A stretch of 64,000 bases of DNA. Origin: Bacteroidota bacterium. GTDB lineage: Bacteria; Bacteroidota; Bacteroidia; Flavobacteriales; Flavobacteriaceae. The DNA is taken from the NCBI GenBank assembly GCA_023446155.1, contig JAEXIT010000001.1, positions 199,606 through 263,605 of the forward strand. Direction: 5' to 3'. This document shows, piece after piece, positions 1 to 7,825 of the stretch. The notes beneath the pieces are model-generated. The model worked only from the letters and a program-made list of their open reading frames with translations, was not told where the DNA came from and ran no database searches. The translations under genes were made by a program, and so were the position numbers. Within the stretch, counting starts at the first letter, position 1. Each line of letters starts with the position of its first letter.

Positions 1-2
1 TA

Positions 3-86
3 GGCGCCAATGAGTTTATGGCCAAACCCGTGAGCCCGGCGGTACTTTTAGTACGCATTAATAAGTTATTGGGTATTCGTATTTAA
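3..86 (+). CDS. Response regulator receiver domain, C-terminal fragment
   Basis: The window opens inside a reading frame that ends with a TAA at 84-86. The 27 visible residues contain the sequence FMAKPVSP followed by an amphipathic helix LLVRINKLLG. The Lys-Pro pair matches the conserved beta5 lysine and cis-proline of CheY-like receiver domains, and the helix fits alpha5. The start and the phosphorylated aspartate lie outside the window. The gene is followed 27 bases later by the HEAT-repeat gene on the same strand, so the three first genes may form one operon. The family assignment rests on a short tail and is moderately certain. Confidence 0.6.
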   Translation, partial: GANEFMAKPVSPAVLLVRINKLLGIRI

Positions 87-113
87 TACAATTTTGAATC
101 AGACGCGTTTACA

Positions 114-935
114 ATGAAACACCTTTGGGAACTCTATTCGAATGGTACCTGGAACGAACCTTTTTTAATTGCATCCATTTGCTTGTTTGTAGCAGCTTCA
201 TTTATATTGTATCTGTTACTTATAGGTAGTCGGCACGGTCATATAAAAAATGAAAGACTTCGTTCGGAATATGGCGTAATAATCGATAAGCTCTTATTTA
301 CAGTGGTTTTTGAAGACCTTCCGTATTTGGATATCATTCAGGAGGAAAGCTATAAAAAGCGAAAAGACAATTCCTTTTTTAGAGAGGTGATAACAGAGTC
401 GATTATGAACCTTCATAAGAATTATAATGGACTTTATGCGCGGAAACTGGAACAGTTTTATAAGGATTCCGGTTTAAAAAAGGACTCCTTAAAAAAACTC
501 AGAAGCCTGAAATGGGACGTTCGTTGCAAGGGCATTACCGAACTGGCCGAAATGAATGTTCACGAAGCTTTCGATACGATACTTACGTGCTCCAAAGCGC
601 GCAACAAAACCCTGCAAATTACAGCGATCAACGCTTGTATTAAGTTGGAAGGGACAAAAGGAATCACACACCTCACCGAACATCCGTATCCAATCGACGA
701 TTGGACGCAGGTGAACATCATAGCTGCTTTTAAAAAACACAATGTAGGTGACACTCAGGGAATTGAAGAGCTGTTGGAATCCAAAAACACCACGGTGGTG
801 GCGTTGGGATTAAAGCTGATCAAAGAATTAAAACTGACACAAAAAGTACCATATGTTGTACAATTGGCAGCACAGGCACCCAACACTTTTCTAAAATATG
901 AAGCACAAAGCGTATTGCAACAACTAACCGATTAA
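114..935 (+). CDS. Membrane-anchored HEAT-repeat protein
   Basis: This 273-residue protein has one clear N-terminal membrane segment at about residues 18-40 (hydrophobic run starting FLIASICLFV) followed by a basic stretch, so the bulk is predicted to be cytoplasmic. Residues about 125-270 are built of short paired helices with alanine/leucine spacing typical of HEAT or PBS-lyase-like repeats, a scaffold for protein contacts. No catalytic motif is visible. It lies between a response regulator and a family 2 glycosyltransferase that begins 10 bases after its stop codon, so it is probably a partner or scaffold of polysaccharide synthesis or export. That role is inferred from position only. Confidence 0.6.
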   Translation: MKHLWELYSNGTWNEPFLIASICLFVAASFILYLLLIGSRHGHIKNERLRSEYGVIIDKLLFTVVFEDLPYLDIIQEESYKKRKDNSFFREVITESIMNLHKNYNGLYARKLEQFYKDSGLKKDSLKKLRSLKWDVRCKGITELAEMNVHEAFDTILTCSKARNKTLQITAINACIKLEGTKGITHLTEHPYPIDDWTQVNIIAAFKKHNVGDTQGIEELLESKNTTVVALGLKLIKELKLTQKVPYVVQLAAQAPNTFLKYEAQSVLQQLTD

Positions 936-945
936 TCCTAGGCAG

Positions 946-2376
946 ATGACTTTTATGAGTGATGAACTAACATTATTTCTGGATCTTTATTTAAACCTTA
1001 TTCTGGGGTATGCGATATTGATCATGTCTTCCTACCTGATATTAGCCTATTTGTCGGCCAAAGAATTGCGAGGCTACCTTAAAAAGAACAGTTTTGTCGA
1101 CTATGACGTATTGCTTACGAGTGAATTTGCACCCAAACTGTCCTTAATTGCACCAGCCTATAACGAAGGGTTTACGATTGAAGAGAATGTAAAGTCGTTA
1201 TTGTCCTTAAATTACAACAACTACCAGGTGATTGTGGTAAACGATGGCAGTAAGGACAACTCCATGGAAATTCTGATCAAAACCTACGATCTGGTACTGA
1301 CAGATTTGGAGGTACATTCCAAAATTGAAACAAAGAAAATCAAAGGTTTGTACCGCTCCCGAAATGCAGCGTTTAAAAAACTCATTGTAGTCGACAAAGA
1401 GAACGGTGGTAAAGCCGATGCACTAAATGCAGGACTCAACATCGCCGAATATCCCTATGTGGTTTGTATTGACGTCGATTGTATTCTGGATAAAGATTCC
1501 TTACTCAAATTGGCAAAACCCTTTTTGGAATCCTACGGCAAGCGGATTATTGCCACCGGAGGGGTGGTTCGGATTGCGAACCAATGTGTGATTAAAAACG
1601 GCCGTATGGTTGAAGTCAACGTGCCGGATCGTATGTTATCCCGAATTCAGGTTTTGGAATATTTACGCGCCTTTCTTTTGGGACGAATGGCTTGGGGAAG
1701 ACTGGACGGCTTATTATTGATCAGCGGTGCCTTTGGTGCGTTTGACAAAGAGATTGCCCTATTGGCCGGTGGTTATAGCACGAAAACCGTAGGCGAGGAC
1801 ATGGAGCTGGTGGTACGTATGCGTCGCTATATGCTCGAAAACAAACTGCCGTATTCGGTGAGCTATATACCCGATCCGTTATGCTGGACGGAAGCACCGG
1901 AGGATTTTAAGATCTTTAAAAAACAACGTAGCCGTTGGATGCGCGGTACCATTGAAACGCTCAGTTTTCACAAAAAAATGTGCTTAAACCCGAAATACAA
2001 ACTATTAGGGATGATCAGTATCCCATACTGGACTTTGTTTGAATTTCTGGCACCCGGAATAGAATTTATAGGAGTGCTCACAACCATAGTGTTTTTAGTA
2101 TTGGGCTTACTCAACTGGCATTTTTTCTTTTTGTTGGTGTTGTTCGTCTATACTTTTGCGATTTTCTTTTCGGTTATCGCTCTATATTGTGAAGAACTTA
2201 CCTACCATAAATATCCCAAACAAGCCGATTTCTTAAAACTCTTACTGGCGGCTTTTATCGAACCGTTCTACTTCCATCCGTTAACGGTATATGCCGCTTT
2301 AGTGGGCTATAAAGACAAAATAAAAGGTACCAGCGGTTGGGGCGAAATGACCCGAAAAGGGTTTACGAAGAAATAA
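946..2376 (+). CDS. Processive family 2 glycosyltransferase (membrane)
   Basis: A 476-residue inner-membrane glycosyltransferase of the GT2/GT-A fold, resembling PgaC, hyaluronan and cellulose synthases. An N-terminal membrane segment (about 10-37) precedes the catalytic domain. Visible motifs are the nucleotide-sugar-binding Asp100 (VVNDGS), the metal-binding DVD at 176-178, the ED acceptor motif at 284-285 and the product-gripping QRSRW at 327-331, all intact. Several membrane helices follow (about 352-415). The QxxRW signature is typical of processive polymer-forming enzymes, so it probably makes an exopolysaccharide. Sugar specificity cannot be read. The ATG at 946 was taken; a second ATG at 955 is equally possible. 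Confidence 0.85.
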   Translation: MTFMSDELTLFLDLYLNLILGYAILIMSSYLILAYLSAKELRGYLKKNSFVDYDVLLTSEFAPKLSLIAPAYNEGFTIEENVKSLLSLNYNNYQVIVVNDGSKDNSMEILIKTYDLVLTDLEVHSKIETKKIKGLYRSRNAAFKKLIVVDKENGGKADALNAGLNIAEYPYVVCIDVDCILDKDSLLKLAKPFLESYGKRIIATGGVVRIANQCVIKNGRMVEVNVPDRMLSRIQVLEYLRAFLLGRMAWGRLDGLLLISGAFGAFDKEIALLAGGYSTKTVGEDMELVVRMRRYMLENKLPYSVSYIPDPLCWTEAPEDFKIFKKQRSRWMRGTIETLSFHKKMCLNPKYKLLGMISIPYWTLFEFLAPGIEFIGVLTTIVFLVLGLLNWHFFFLLVLFVYTFAIFFSVIALYCEELTYHKYPKQADFLKLLLAAFIEPFYFHPLTVYAALVGYKDKIKGTSGWGEMTRKGFTKK

Positions 2377-2640
2377 TAAGCGGAAAAAGCGAATTTAGAA
2401 GTGTTTTTTTCGTTTAACAATAATAACCCGGATATAAAATCTAGATTATTGAATATAAGAAGAAAAAAATAAAAGCCAGTGATTTTATAACTAACCAAAG
2501 TAAGAGCTACTAGGATAGTATTTAAATGATTAGTTGCACAGTAGAATGCATATACACTGATACAAAATTGTATGGTGAAAAAATGTTCCTTTATACAATT
2601 TGCTAGAAATAATGGTTTTATCTTTTTAGTTTAGAAGATC

Positions 2641-4830
2641 TTAATTTATAGATTTAATTTTGTCAATTTCATAGCGAATTAAACCGATTTGTTTTAGTCT
2701 TTCTTCTGCGCCTTGTCTATTAAAGCTTGCTATTAAAGCTTCAGGGGGAATTTCTCTGGATTTTAAAGTTTTTTGAATCTTAACTATTGCAGAGTGGGGA
2801 ATGTCATATTCTAATAAAGCAGCCAGATTATTAGGTAAAAATCCATTTTCTAACTGAGTAGTATAAAACGTATAATTACCATGTTTCATACCATTTTTAG
2901 AAAAAACATATTTTTGAATATCATTGATAACCGTTATCCATTTCGGTAGCTTATAATCAAACCAATGTCTAGTAATATTAAGCACGAAGTAAGATAGATA
3001 ATTAATTCTTTCTTTATCATTTTCGATCGTCTTTTTCCAATACGGGTCTTCAAATAAATCATCAATGACACCTTTAACAGACTTCTTAAAGCCATATTTT
3101 AATGTTAGTGCGGCTAATTGATCTGAGCTTAAAATTCCAGCTTTACTATCTTTCTTTTTCCCGAGATTATCCCAACACAATTTAGTAATAGCTTGTAGAT
3201 TTTTGTATTTTGGATAAGTATCCCAATTTAAAACTTCATGGTATTGATTAATGTTGTCTTCTATCTCTTTTAATATGTTGATTTGACCCTGAAGTGGGAG
3301 TGACGAATTCTTTTTTAAAATATCTTTAAATTCTTCATCAAATTCATCAAATTCTCTTAATCTTTCACGTGAGGTTTCCTTAAGCTCAGCATCATCAAGA
3401 TTTATTAAAATTTCTAAAGGTGCATCTTCTTGAGAAAATATAGGAATATCAACATTAAGTTCCAATTGATTTGGTTTTGCTTCAAATCTATAGACATTGC
3501 CTATAAAGTAGTTATTCATTCTACCACTTCTGCCTGCTATATTTTTATAATCAAAAAAATCGATATCCTTAGTACCTTTTTTTTTATCGAATAATATGAC
3601 GTTTTTGGCAGATGTATTGACCCCTTCAATCAATGTAGAAGTGCAAAAGAGATACTTTATTGTCCTTTTATTGAATAAGTCCACAATGGTACTACCTAAA
3701 TGCCTTGGAACGGCACCATGATGTATGGCGGTAAATCTTTGCAAGCCTTCTAATAAAAACCAATTAGCATTTATATTTTGACTAAGCCATTCAATAACAA
3801 TCTCGTTTTCAACCAGTGAGTTCATGTCGGCTCTATGCAATTTAATATAGTTTACAAATTCAATAGCAAGGTCAGTTGCTTTTTTGGGAGAAGAGCAGTA
3901 GATTAATGTCGGCTCATCAGTCTGAAGTAGAAGTTTAAAAAGTTCACTTTTTTTCTTTTCCTCTTTCTCCTTCTTTTTTAAACTCTCTCTGATTTCTAGG
4001 GAAATTTCATCAACTGCGACAGTTCGGAAATCGGACGGATACCAAAGCAAATCGAATTTCTGCTTAAATTCAAGAGGTATTTCCTTAATCATTGGACCGA
4101 GCATATAGAATCTATTGGTGTGCTTTAACAATTTATGTAAAGCAGTATTTAAAGTTATCGCCCTGTCATCCTCTCTTTTAAGGCTTAGCTTGTAGAATTC
4201 ATCAATGATAAAAAATTCAATTTTTGGAAATCTATGGTATTCAACTACCCGTTCTCCAGTAAAAAGAAATAGATTTCCTAATGTATATGAAGGTTCTTGT
4301 GCAGTTGATACTATTATCTTATAAAAATCATTGTATTTGGATAATTTTTTTCTTGTTTCATCAAGTAGTGCAAGGGTTGGCTGTATGATTACCAAATTCT
4401 TATATTTCCGGCTAGCAATGATTTCTTCTATAAGCAAGCTCTTTCCAAAACTTGTCGGTGCACTAAGCACTACACTCTTATTACTTTGTAATGCAGTCGA
4501 TATTACAAATTGCTCTTCATGAAGAAACACATCCTTAAGATAAGGGGATTTATGTATTTCGTAACGTAATGAAGAGCTGCCTCGTAGTAATTGATCATCA
4601 ATATATGGATAAAGTCCGTAAGATTCAATTATATCATTTAGTAATTCAGTACACTGCTTACTGATACAATTTTCCTTTTCTAGTAAACGGATTATTAAAT
4701 CTCGTCCTTCATGAATGTTTGAAGAGTAAAGCCTATTAATAAAACTTAAAATTTGATAGCTTTCTTCAAAATCAAATTGAAGTTTAGATCCAATATATTC
4801 TATTGCGCTTTCATAACTATTAAAATTCAT
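2641..4830 (-). CDS. hamB: HamB, superfamily 2 helicase of the Hachiman defence system
   Basis: A 729-residue SF2 helicase. Walker A is APTSFGKS at 124-131, motif Ia is QPTLALLDE near 150, motif II is DEFY at 210-213, motif IV lies near 308-313, motif V is STLIEGVNTSAKN at about 398-410 and motif VI is IAGRSGRM at 431-438. This Ski2-like set with DEFY and the adjoining DUF1837-type nuclease is the Hachiman arrangement, in which HamB senses damaged or unusual DNA and controls the HamA nuclease. Its ATG overlaps the hamA stop by four bases (ATGA), so the two are translationally coupled. The C-terminal 250 residues are family-specific. All helicase motifs look intact. Confidence 0.88.
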   Translation of the reverse strand: MNFNSYESAIEYIGSKLQFDFEESYQILSFINRLYSSNIHEGRDLIIRLLEKENCISKQCTELLNDIIESYGLYPYIDDQLLRGSSSLRYEIHKSPYLKDVFLHEEQFVISTALQSNKSVVLSAPTSFGKSLLIEEIIASRKYKNLVIIQPTLALLDETRKKLSKYNDFYKIIVSTAQEPSYTLGNLFLFTGERVVEYHRFPKIEFFIIDEFYKLSLKREDDRAITLNTALHKLLKHTNRFYMLGPMIKEIPLEFKQKFDLLWYPSDFRTVAVDEISLEIRESLKKKEKEEKKKSELFKLLLQTDEPTLIYCSSPKKATDLAIEFVNYIKLHRADMNSLVENEIVIEWLSQNINANWFLLEGLQRFTAIHHGAVPRHLGSTIVDLFNKRTIKYLFCTSTLIEGVNTSAKNVILFDKKKGTKDIDFFDYKNIAGRSGRMNNYFIGNVYRFEAKPNQLELNVDIPIFSQEDAPLEILINLDDAELKETSRERLREFDEFDEEFKDILKKNSSLPLQGQINILKEIEDNINQYHEVLNWDTYPKYKNLQAITKLCWDNLGKKKDSKAGILSSDQLAALTLKYGFKKSVKGVIDDLFEDPYWKKTIENDKERINYLSYFVLNITRHWFDYKLPKWITVINDIQKYVFSKNGMKHGNYTFYTTQLENGFLPNNLAALLEYDIPHSAIVKIQKTLKSREIPPEALIASFNRQGAEERLKQIGLIRYEIDKIKSIN

Positions 4831-5666
4831 ATCTTTTGCATGTGTTTCAAACGAGTATCCAGTTCTGTGTTAAGTTGATCCTTGCAAGGTACAGGAAGCA
4901 ATAAAAGGAGCAGTTCGACGTCGGTTTCTACCTTACTTTCAAAAAGATTGAACAAATCCCTACACTCTTTTTCTAAATCCTTAAAATATGTATCAGTATT
5001 ATCATAATGATCCTCGAATATTTTACTAGTGTAAGTACATACTAGTGGGATTACAATACTGTCAAATACATCATTTAGGTTTTTATGCTTATGTAATAAA
5101 TTCATCCAATACTCAATCTCAGGTATATTCTGTGGTATTTTACGCCGAATCAATTCAAACTCCTTCTTGAGGTAATCACCATTTACGTGATTGATTACGT
5201 CTTTAGCAAGTTCTTTTACACCGCTTTGTCCATCTAAATACAATTTAGATTCTCCAAGCCATAATTTTTTTTTATCACCCTCAACTGTTATATGAATTCC
5301 GTCGAAACCATGAACAGTAGCGTTATGTGCATCTTTGAAATATATTTTAGACACGAGTGGAATAGTACTACACCAGTCTCTAAGCAAAAGGTGTAAAATT
5401 AACTCCCCAAATTCTCCTCTTTTTTGATATTTATCTGTCAGATAGACAGTGTTAGCAGCCTCAGCTATTCTTTCAACAACTTCAGTTAAAGGTATGCTCA
5501 TACCTTCATGATATCCGAAAGCAAATTCAGGTATAACTTTGCGTATTACTTCAACTAAAGGCGCTAGGCGAAATTTGTTTGTTTCAAAACCCACATGGTA
5601 AACTCGGAACGTACTTTCCGAAACATGTTCGGAAAGTACCAAGTCTGATTCAAAAGGACGAGTCAT
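4827..5666 (-). CDS. hamA: HamA, DUF1837-type nuclease of the Hachiman defence system
   Basis: A 279-residue protein. A PD-(D/E)XK-like core is visible: Glu88 in RGEFGEL, Asp122 in HGFDGIH, then Glu139-x-Lys141 in LGESK. This order and spacing match the DUF1837 effector of Hachiman, which degrades DNA when released by HamB. It is the first gene of the pair and overlaps hamB by four bases. The protein has no membrane segment or signal peptide, so it acts in the cytoplasm. A perfect 10-base inverted repeat sits within its first 20 codons (5611-5639), which could affect translation or act as an operator. The DNA here is clearly more AT-rich than the neighbouring glycosyltransferase gene, in keeping with horizontal acquisition. 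Confidence 0.85.
   Translation of the reverse strand: MTRPFESDLVLSEHVSESTFRVYHVGFETNKFRLAPLVEVIRKVIPEFAFGYHEGMSIPLTEVVERIAEAANTVYLTDKYQKRGEFGELILHLLLRDWCSTIPLVSKIYFKDAHNATVHGFDGIHITVEGDKKKLWLGESKLYLDGQSGVKELAKDVINHVNGDYLKKEFELIRRKIPQNIPEIEYWMNLLHKHKNLNDVFDSIVIPLVCTYTSKIFEDHYDNTDTYFKDLEKECRDLFNLFESKVETDVELLLLLLPVPCKDQLNTELDTRLKHMQKI
5611..5639. promoter_or_regulatory. Perfect 10-bp inverted repeat inside the hamA 5' coding region
   Basis: The arms gtactttccg (5611-5620) and cggaaagtac (5630-5639) are exact reverse complements separated by 9 bases. They fall in codons about 10-19 of hamA. In mRNA they would form a strong hairpin near the start codon, and in DNA they are long enough for a dimeric repressor. 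The function is not known. Confidence 0.5.
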
Positions 5667-6153
5667 TTCTTGAAATATTCGTTAGACTTTAACTTAAATT
5701 ATTTAGTTGTTAAAGCTAATTTAGTATTTACTTTTAAATATTAAACATTTGTAAGAGAAATAATGTTCTTTGAATCTACATGTAAAATGATAACTCAAAC
5801 AAGAAGTATCTAAATAATGTGCTAATCATAATCATTGCCTTGTTTTCATATATATTGTTTAATACTAGAGGATTTTTGTATTCATTCAATGAAGTCACTG
5901 ACAAAAGTAAACATCAGAAGCGTATATAGAAAGATATTTTCATTACTTCGTTAATCCGGATTGAACAGCTATATTATTAAGTATTGTAGTAAAAAAAGTC
6001 TGATTTTAGTAAAAACAAAAAACACCTCAAAAAGAACATTATTGCTTTAAAAAGACTTGAATTGTCGTAATAGTAACTGAAAAATACCCTGTTTTTATTT
6101 CGTATCTTTGAGAAGGATTCATTTTTTAGCATATAAAATTTTCAAAGTGAAGT
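5667..6153. other. AT-rich divergent intergenic region between hamA and the nuclease-TIR pair
   Basis: This 487-base gap separates two divergently transcribed defence units. It has no convincing ORF. On the minus strand a TACTTTTG box (5902-5909 read in reverse) could be a -7 element for hamAB, which would give a leader of about 235 bases. On the plus strand a TATCTTTG box lies at 6103-6110, about 44 bases before the nuclease gene. No good -33 TTG at the usual distance was found for either. The sequence is notably A/T rich, with several runs of A. Confidence 0.5.
6103..6110 (+). promoter_or_regulatory. Bacteroidota-type -7 box (TATCTTTG)
   Basis: TATCTTTG matches the TAnnTTTG consensus of the Bacteroidota housekeeping sigma factor. 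It lies 44 bases upstream of the ATG of the Mrr-like nuclease, so it is the likely promoter of the nuclease-TIR pair. No -33 TTG is seen at 17-23 bases upstream. Confidence 0.45.
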
Positions 6154-6657
6154 ATGTATTTAACTTTTGATGAAATTGCAGATGGCGATCATTTTGAAGA
6201 TTTGGTAGCAGATTTTTTTAGAACCTTAAAAAGTGACAACAAAAATAATATTACTAATGTTGAAATCTTTCCAACAGGAACAGGAACAGATGGAGGTAGA
6301 GATATTTTAATTGAATTTGATTTATCAGACGACATACGAATTTTTAAGAGAAAATGGATCGTTCAATGTAAATTTCATGATGCGACGATTTCCCCGGCAG
6401 CAATTCAAACAATTAATATTCCAACACTAATCCATTCGTATGGTGCTTCCGGATATTTACTTATTTGTAAAAAACGACCTACGTCTGGATTGACTACTTT
6501 GTTCGAAAGATTAAATAATGAATGTAAAAACAGTTATGAATATGAATGTTGGAATGGCAATCAGTTTTTGAGTAAATTAATTATGAAAGAGAATTTGCAT
6601 CCCTTGTATTTTCCAAGATATAATAATTATATCAATTCGTTTAAAATAAATTCATAA
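6154..6657 (+). CDS. Mrr-like restriction endonuclease-fold protein
   Basis: A 167-residue cytoplasmic protein with the Mrr_cat version of the PD-(D/E)XK fold: Glu15 in HFEDLVADFF, Asp50 in GGRD, then Gln71-x-Lys73 in WIVQCKFHD. This E...D...QxK order is that of Mrr-family DNA endonucleases, and no catalytic residue is missing. It is short: the N-terminal winged-helix or specificity domain of classical Mrr is absent, so target recognition must come from elsewhere. Its stop codon overlaps the ATG of the TIR gene by one base (TAATG), strong evidence of co-translation. The neighbourhood (Hachiman on the other side of the divergent promoter) points to antiphage defence. The pairing with a TIR membrane protein is not one I can name. 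Confidence 0.75.
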   Translation: MYLTFDEIADGDHFEDLVADFFRTLKSDNKNNITNVEIFPTGTGTDGGRDILIEFDLSDDIRIFKRKWIVQCKFHDATISPAAIQTINIPTLIHSYGASGYLLICKKRPTSGLTTLFERLNNECKNSYEYECWNGNQFLSKLIMKENLHPLYFPRYNNYINSFKINS

Positions 6658-7133
6658 TGAAAGTTTTTTTATCCTATTCTTTAAAGAACAATGATCAGTT
6701 TATATTGACATTATTAGCCCGGGAATTGACTTCCCGAGGGTTTTCAATTACTCAGAGTAGTGATTTTAATACGGAAATGAGTCCGATCACGAAGAACAAT
6801 ATCACTAAATCTAATTTTTTTATTGGACTGATATCAGGAAAAGGAAATGAAAAAAATAGAGTTGAAAACGAATGGCGATTAGCATATAGTGCTAATATTC
6901 CGGGTGTCTTGATTGTAGAGGACACCGTTCCCGCTACTATAAATCTTAAATCGCATTGTATTTTCTTTAATAGAAATAATCCGCATCAGACAATTCAGGC
7001 ATTGAATGGGAAGATAGAAAATATGAAAAACAATATTAATAACGATTCAAATGCCTGGGCATGGATATTAGCAGGAGCAGCATTACTAAGTCTTATACGT
7101 TTATTACATAAAGATGAAAAGAAAATATCATAA
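6657..7133 (+). CDS. TIR-domain protein with C-terminal membrane anchor
   Basis: A 158-residue protein. Residues 1-115 look like a TIR domain: it starts MKVFLSYS (beta A), continues with an alpha A helix, and has RVENEWRLAYSA at 68-79, where Glu72 (or Glu70) is placed like the catalytic glutamate of NAD-cleaving TIR enzymes. Residues about 133-151 form one hydrophobic helix (AWAWILAGAALLSLIRLL) followed by lysines, so the protein should sit in the inner membrane with the TIR domain in the cytoplasm. It overlaps the Mrr-like nuclease gene by one base. By analogy with TIR defence effectors it may deplete NAD or make a cyclic nucleotide signal, but that is inference. It is shorter than most TIR effectors. 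Confidence 0.72.
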   Translation: MKVFLSYSLKNNDQFILTLLARELTSRGFSITQSSDFNTEMSPITKNNITKSNFFIGLISGKGNEKNRVENEWRLAYSANIPGVLIVEDTVPATINLKSHCIFFNRNNPHQTIQALNGKIENMKNNINNDSNAWAWILAGAALLSLIRLLHKDEKKIS

Positions 7134-7183
7134 GATCGAGTTACAATAAATCCTATTAATTCGTTGTAATCCGCATTTCTATA

Positions 7184-7204
7184 GCGCGGATTTTTAATCC
7201 GTGC
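7184..7204. repeat. Dispersed palindrome, copy 1 (GGATT..AATCC type)
   Basis: The sequence gcgcggattTTTaatccgtgc has 9-base arms with one mismatch and a 3-base loop, and is followed by ttataaag. An overlapping inverted repeat (aatccgc at 7168-7174, gcggatt at 7186-7192) extends it to the left. The same palindrome with the same 3' flank recurs at 15140-15160 and, weaker, at 14231-14247. It follows the TIR gene by about 50 bases. Confidence 0.6.
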
Positions 7205-7224
7205 TTATAAAGCGCATAAAAAGT

Positions 7225-7250
7225 AAATCCCACCATTTGGTTGGGATTTT
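7225..7250. terminator. Hairpin with T-run after the TIR gene
   Basis: The arms aaatccca (7225-7232) and tgggattt (7242-7249) form an 8-base stem with a 9-base loop, followed by a short T stretch. It would end transcription of the nuclease-TIR unit before the DUF1622 gene. A possible -7 box (TATTTTTA) overlaps its end and may serve the next gene. Confidence 0.5.
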
Positions 7251-7281
7251 GTATTTTTAGTTCTACTATAAATAAACAGCA

Positions 7282-7635
7282 ATGGAAGAAATCAAAACCT
7301 ATATCGAATATGTGGCCAAAGGAATCGAAATCGCAGGGATTATCACGATCATTATTGGCGTGGTCATCGCGATGGGGAAGTTTATTTTTACGCTACAAGG
7401 AACCGTTCCGCGTTCTTATAAAATACTCCGACAGGAACTCGGTAAAGGCATATTACTCGGTTTGGAAATCTTAGTGGCGGGCGATATTATAGGAACGGTA
7501 GTCACCGAACCAACGATGGATCGGGTACTGTCGTTGGCCATAATTGTATTAATCCGAACCTTTTTGAGTTTATCCCTGGAAGTCGAAATCGAAGGCAAAT
7601 TCCCGTGGCAAAAAAACATGAACATCGATGAATAA
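7282..7635 (+). CDS. DUF1622 family membrane protein
   Basis: A 117-residue integral membrane protein with three hydrophobic helices (about 15-40, 56-76 and 80-97). The conserved pattern GKGILLGLEILVAGDIIGTV and the ending IVLIRTFLSLSLEVEIEGKFPW are the hallmarks of DUF1622. The function of the family is unknown. The gene stands alone between the TIR gene and an AraC regulator. It is a common Bacteroidota housekeeping-type gene and need not belong to the defence region. The overlapping frame at 7241-7474 has a TTG start and no recognisable content and was discarded. Confidence 0.8.
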   Translation: MEEIKTYIEYVAKGIEIAGIITIIIGVVIAMGKFIFTLQGTVPRSYKILRQELGKGILLGLEILVAGDIIGTVVTEPTMDRVLSLAIIVLIRTFLSLSLEVEIEGKFPWQKNMNIDE

Positions 7636-7729
7636 AACAAGCGAAACTACCCTTTACGCCTAAATAAAACAATACCGATTGTTAGCGTTTTCAGCGTAGG
7701 AAAAATACAACGAATGTCGATCTAATTTT

Positions 7730-7737
7730 TATATTTG
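7730..7737 (+). promoter_or_regulatory. Bacteroidota-type -7 box (TATATTTG) before the AraC regulator
   Basis: TATATTTG matches TAnnTTTG exactly and lies 88 bases before the ATG of the AraC-type regulator. The leader would be about 80 bases. No clear -33 element is present. Confidence 0.45.
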
Positions 7738-7825
7738 CAGCTAGTCGGATTTTGAATTTCAAGACAGTTGGAAACTCCGACAAAAAGAACGCAAAAAAAT
7801 AAAGATAAACTAAGAAGCTGCCGAA

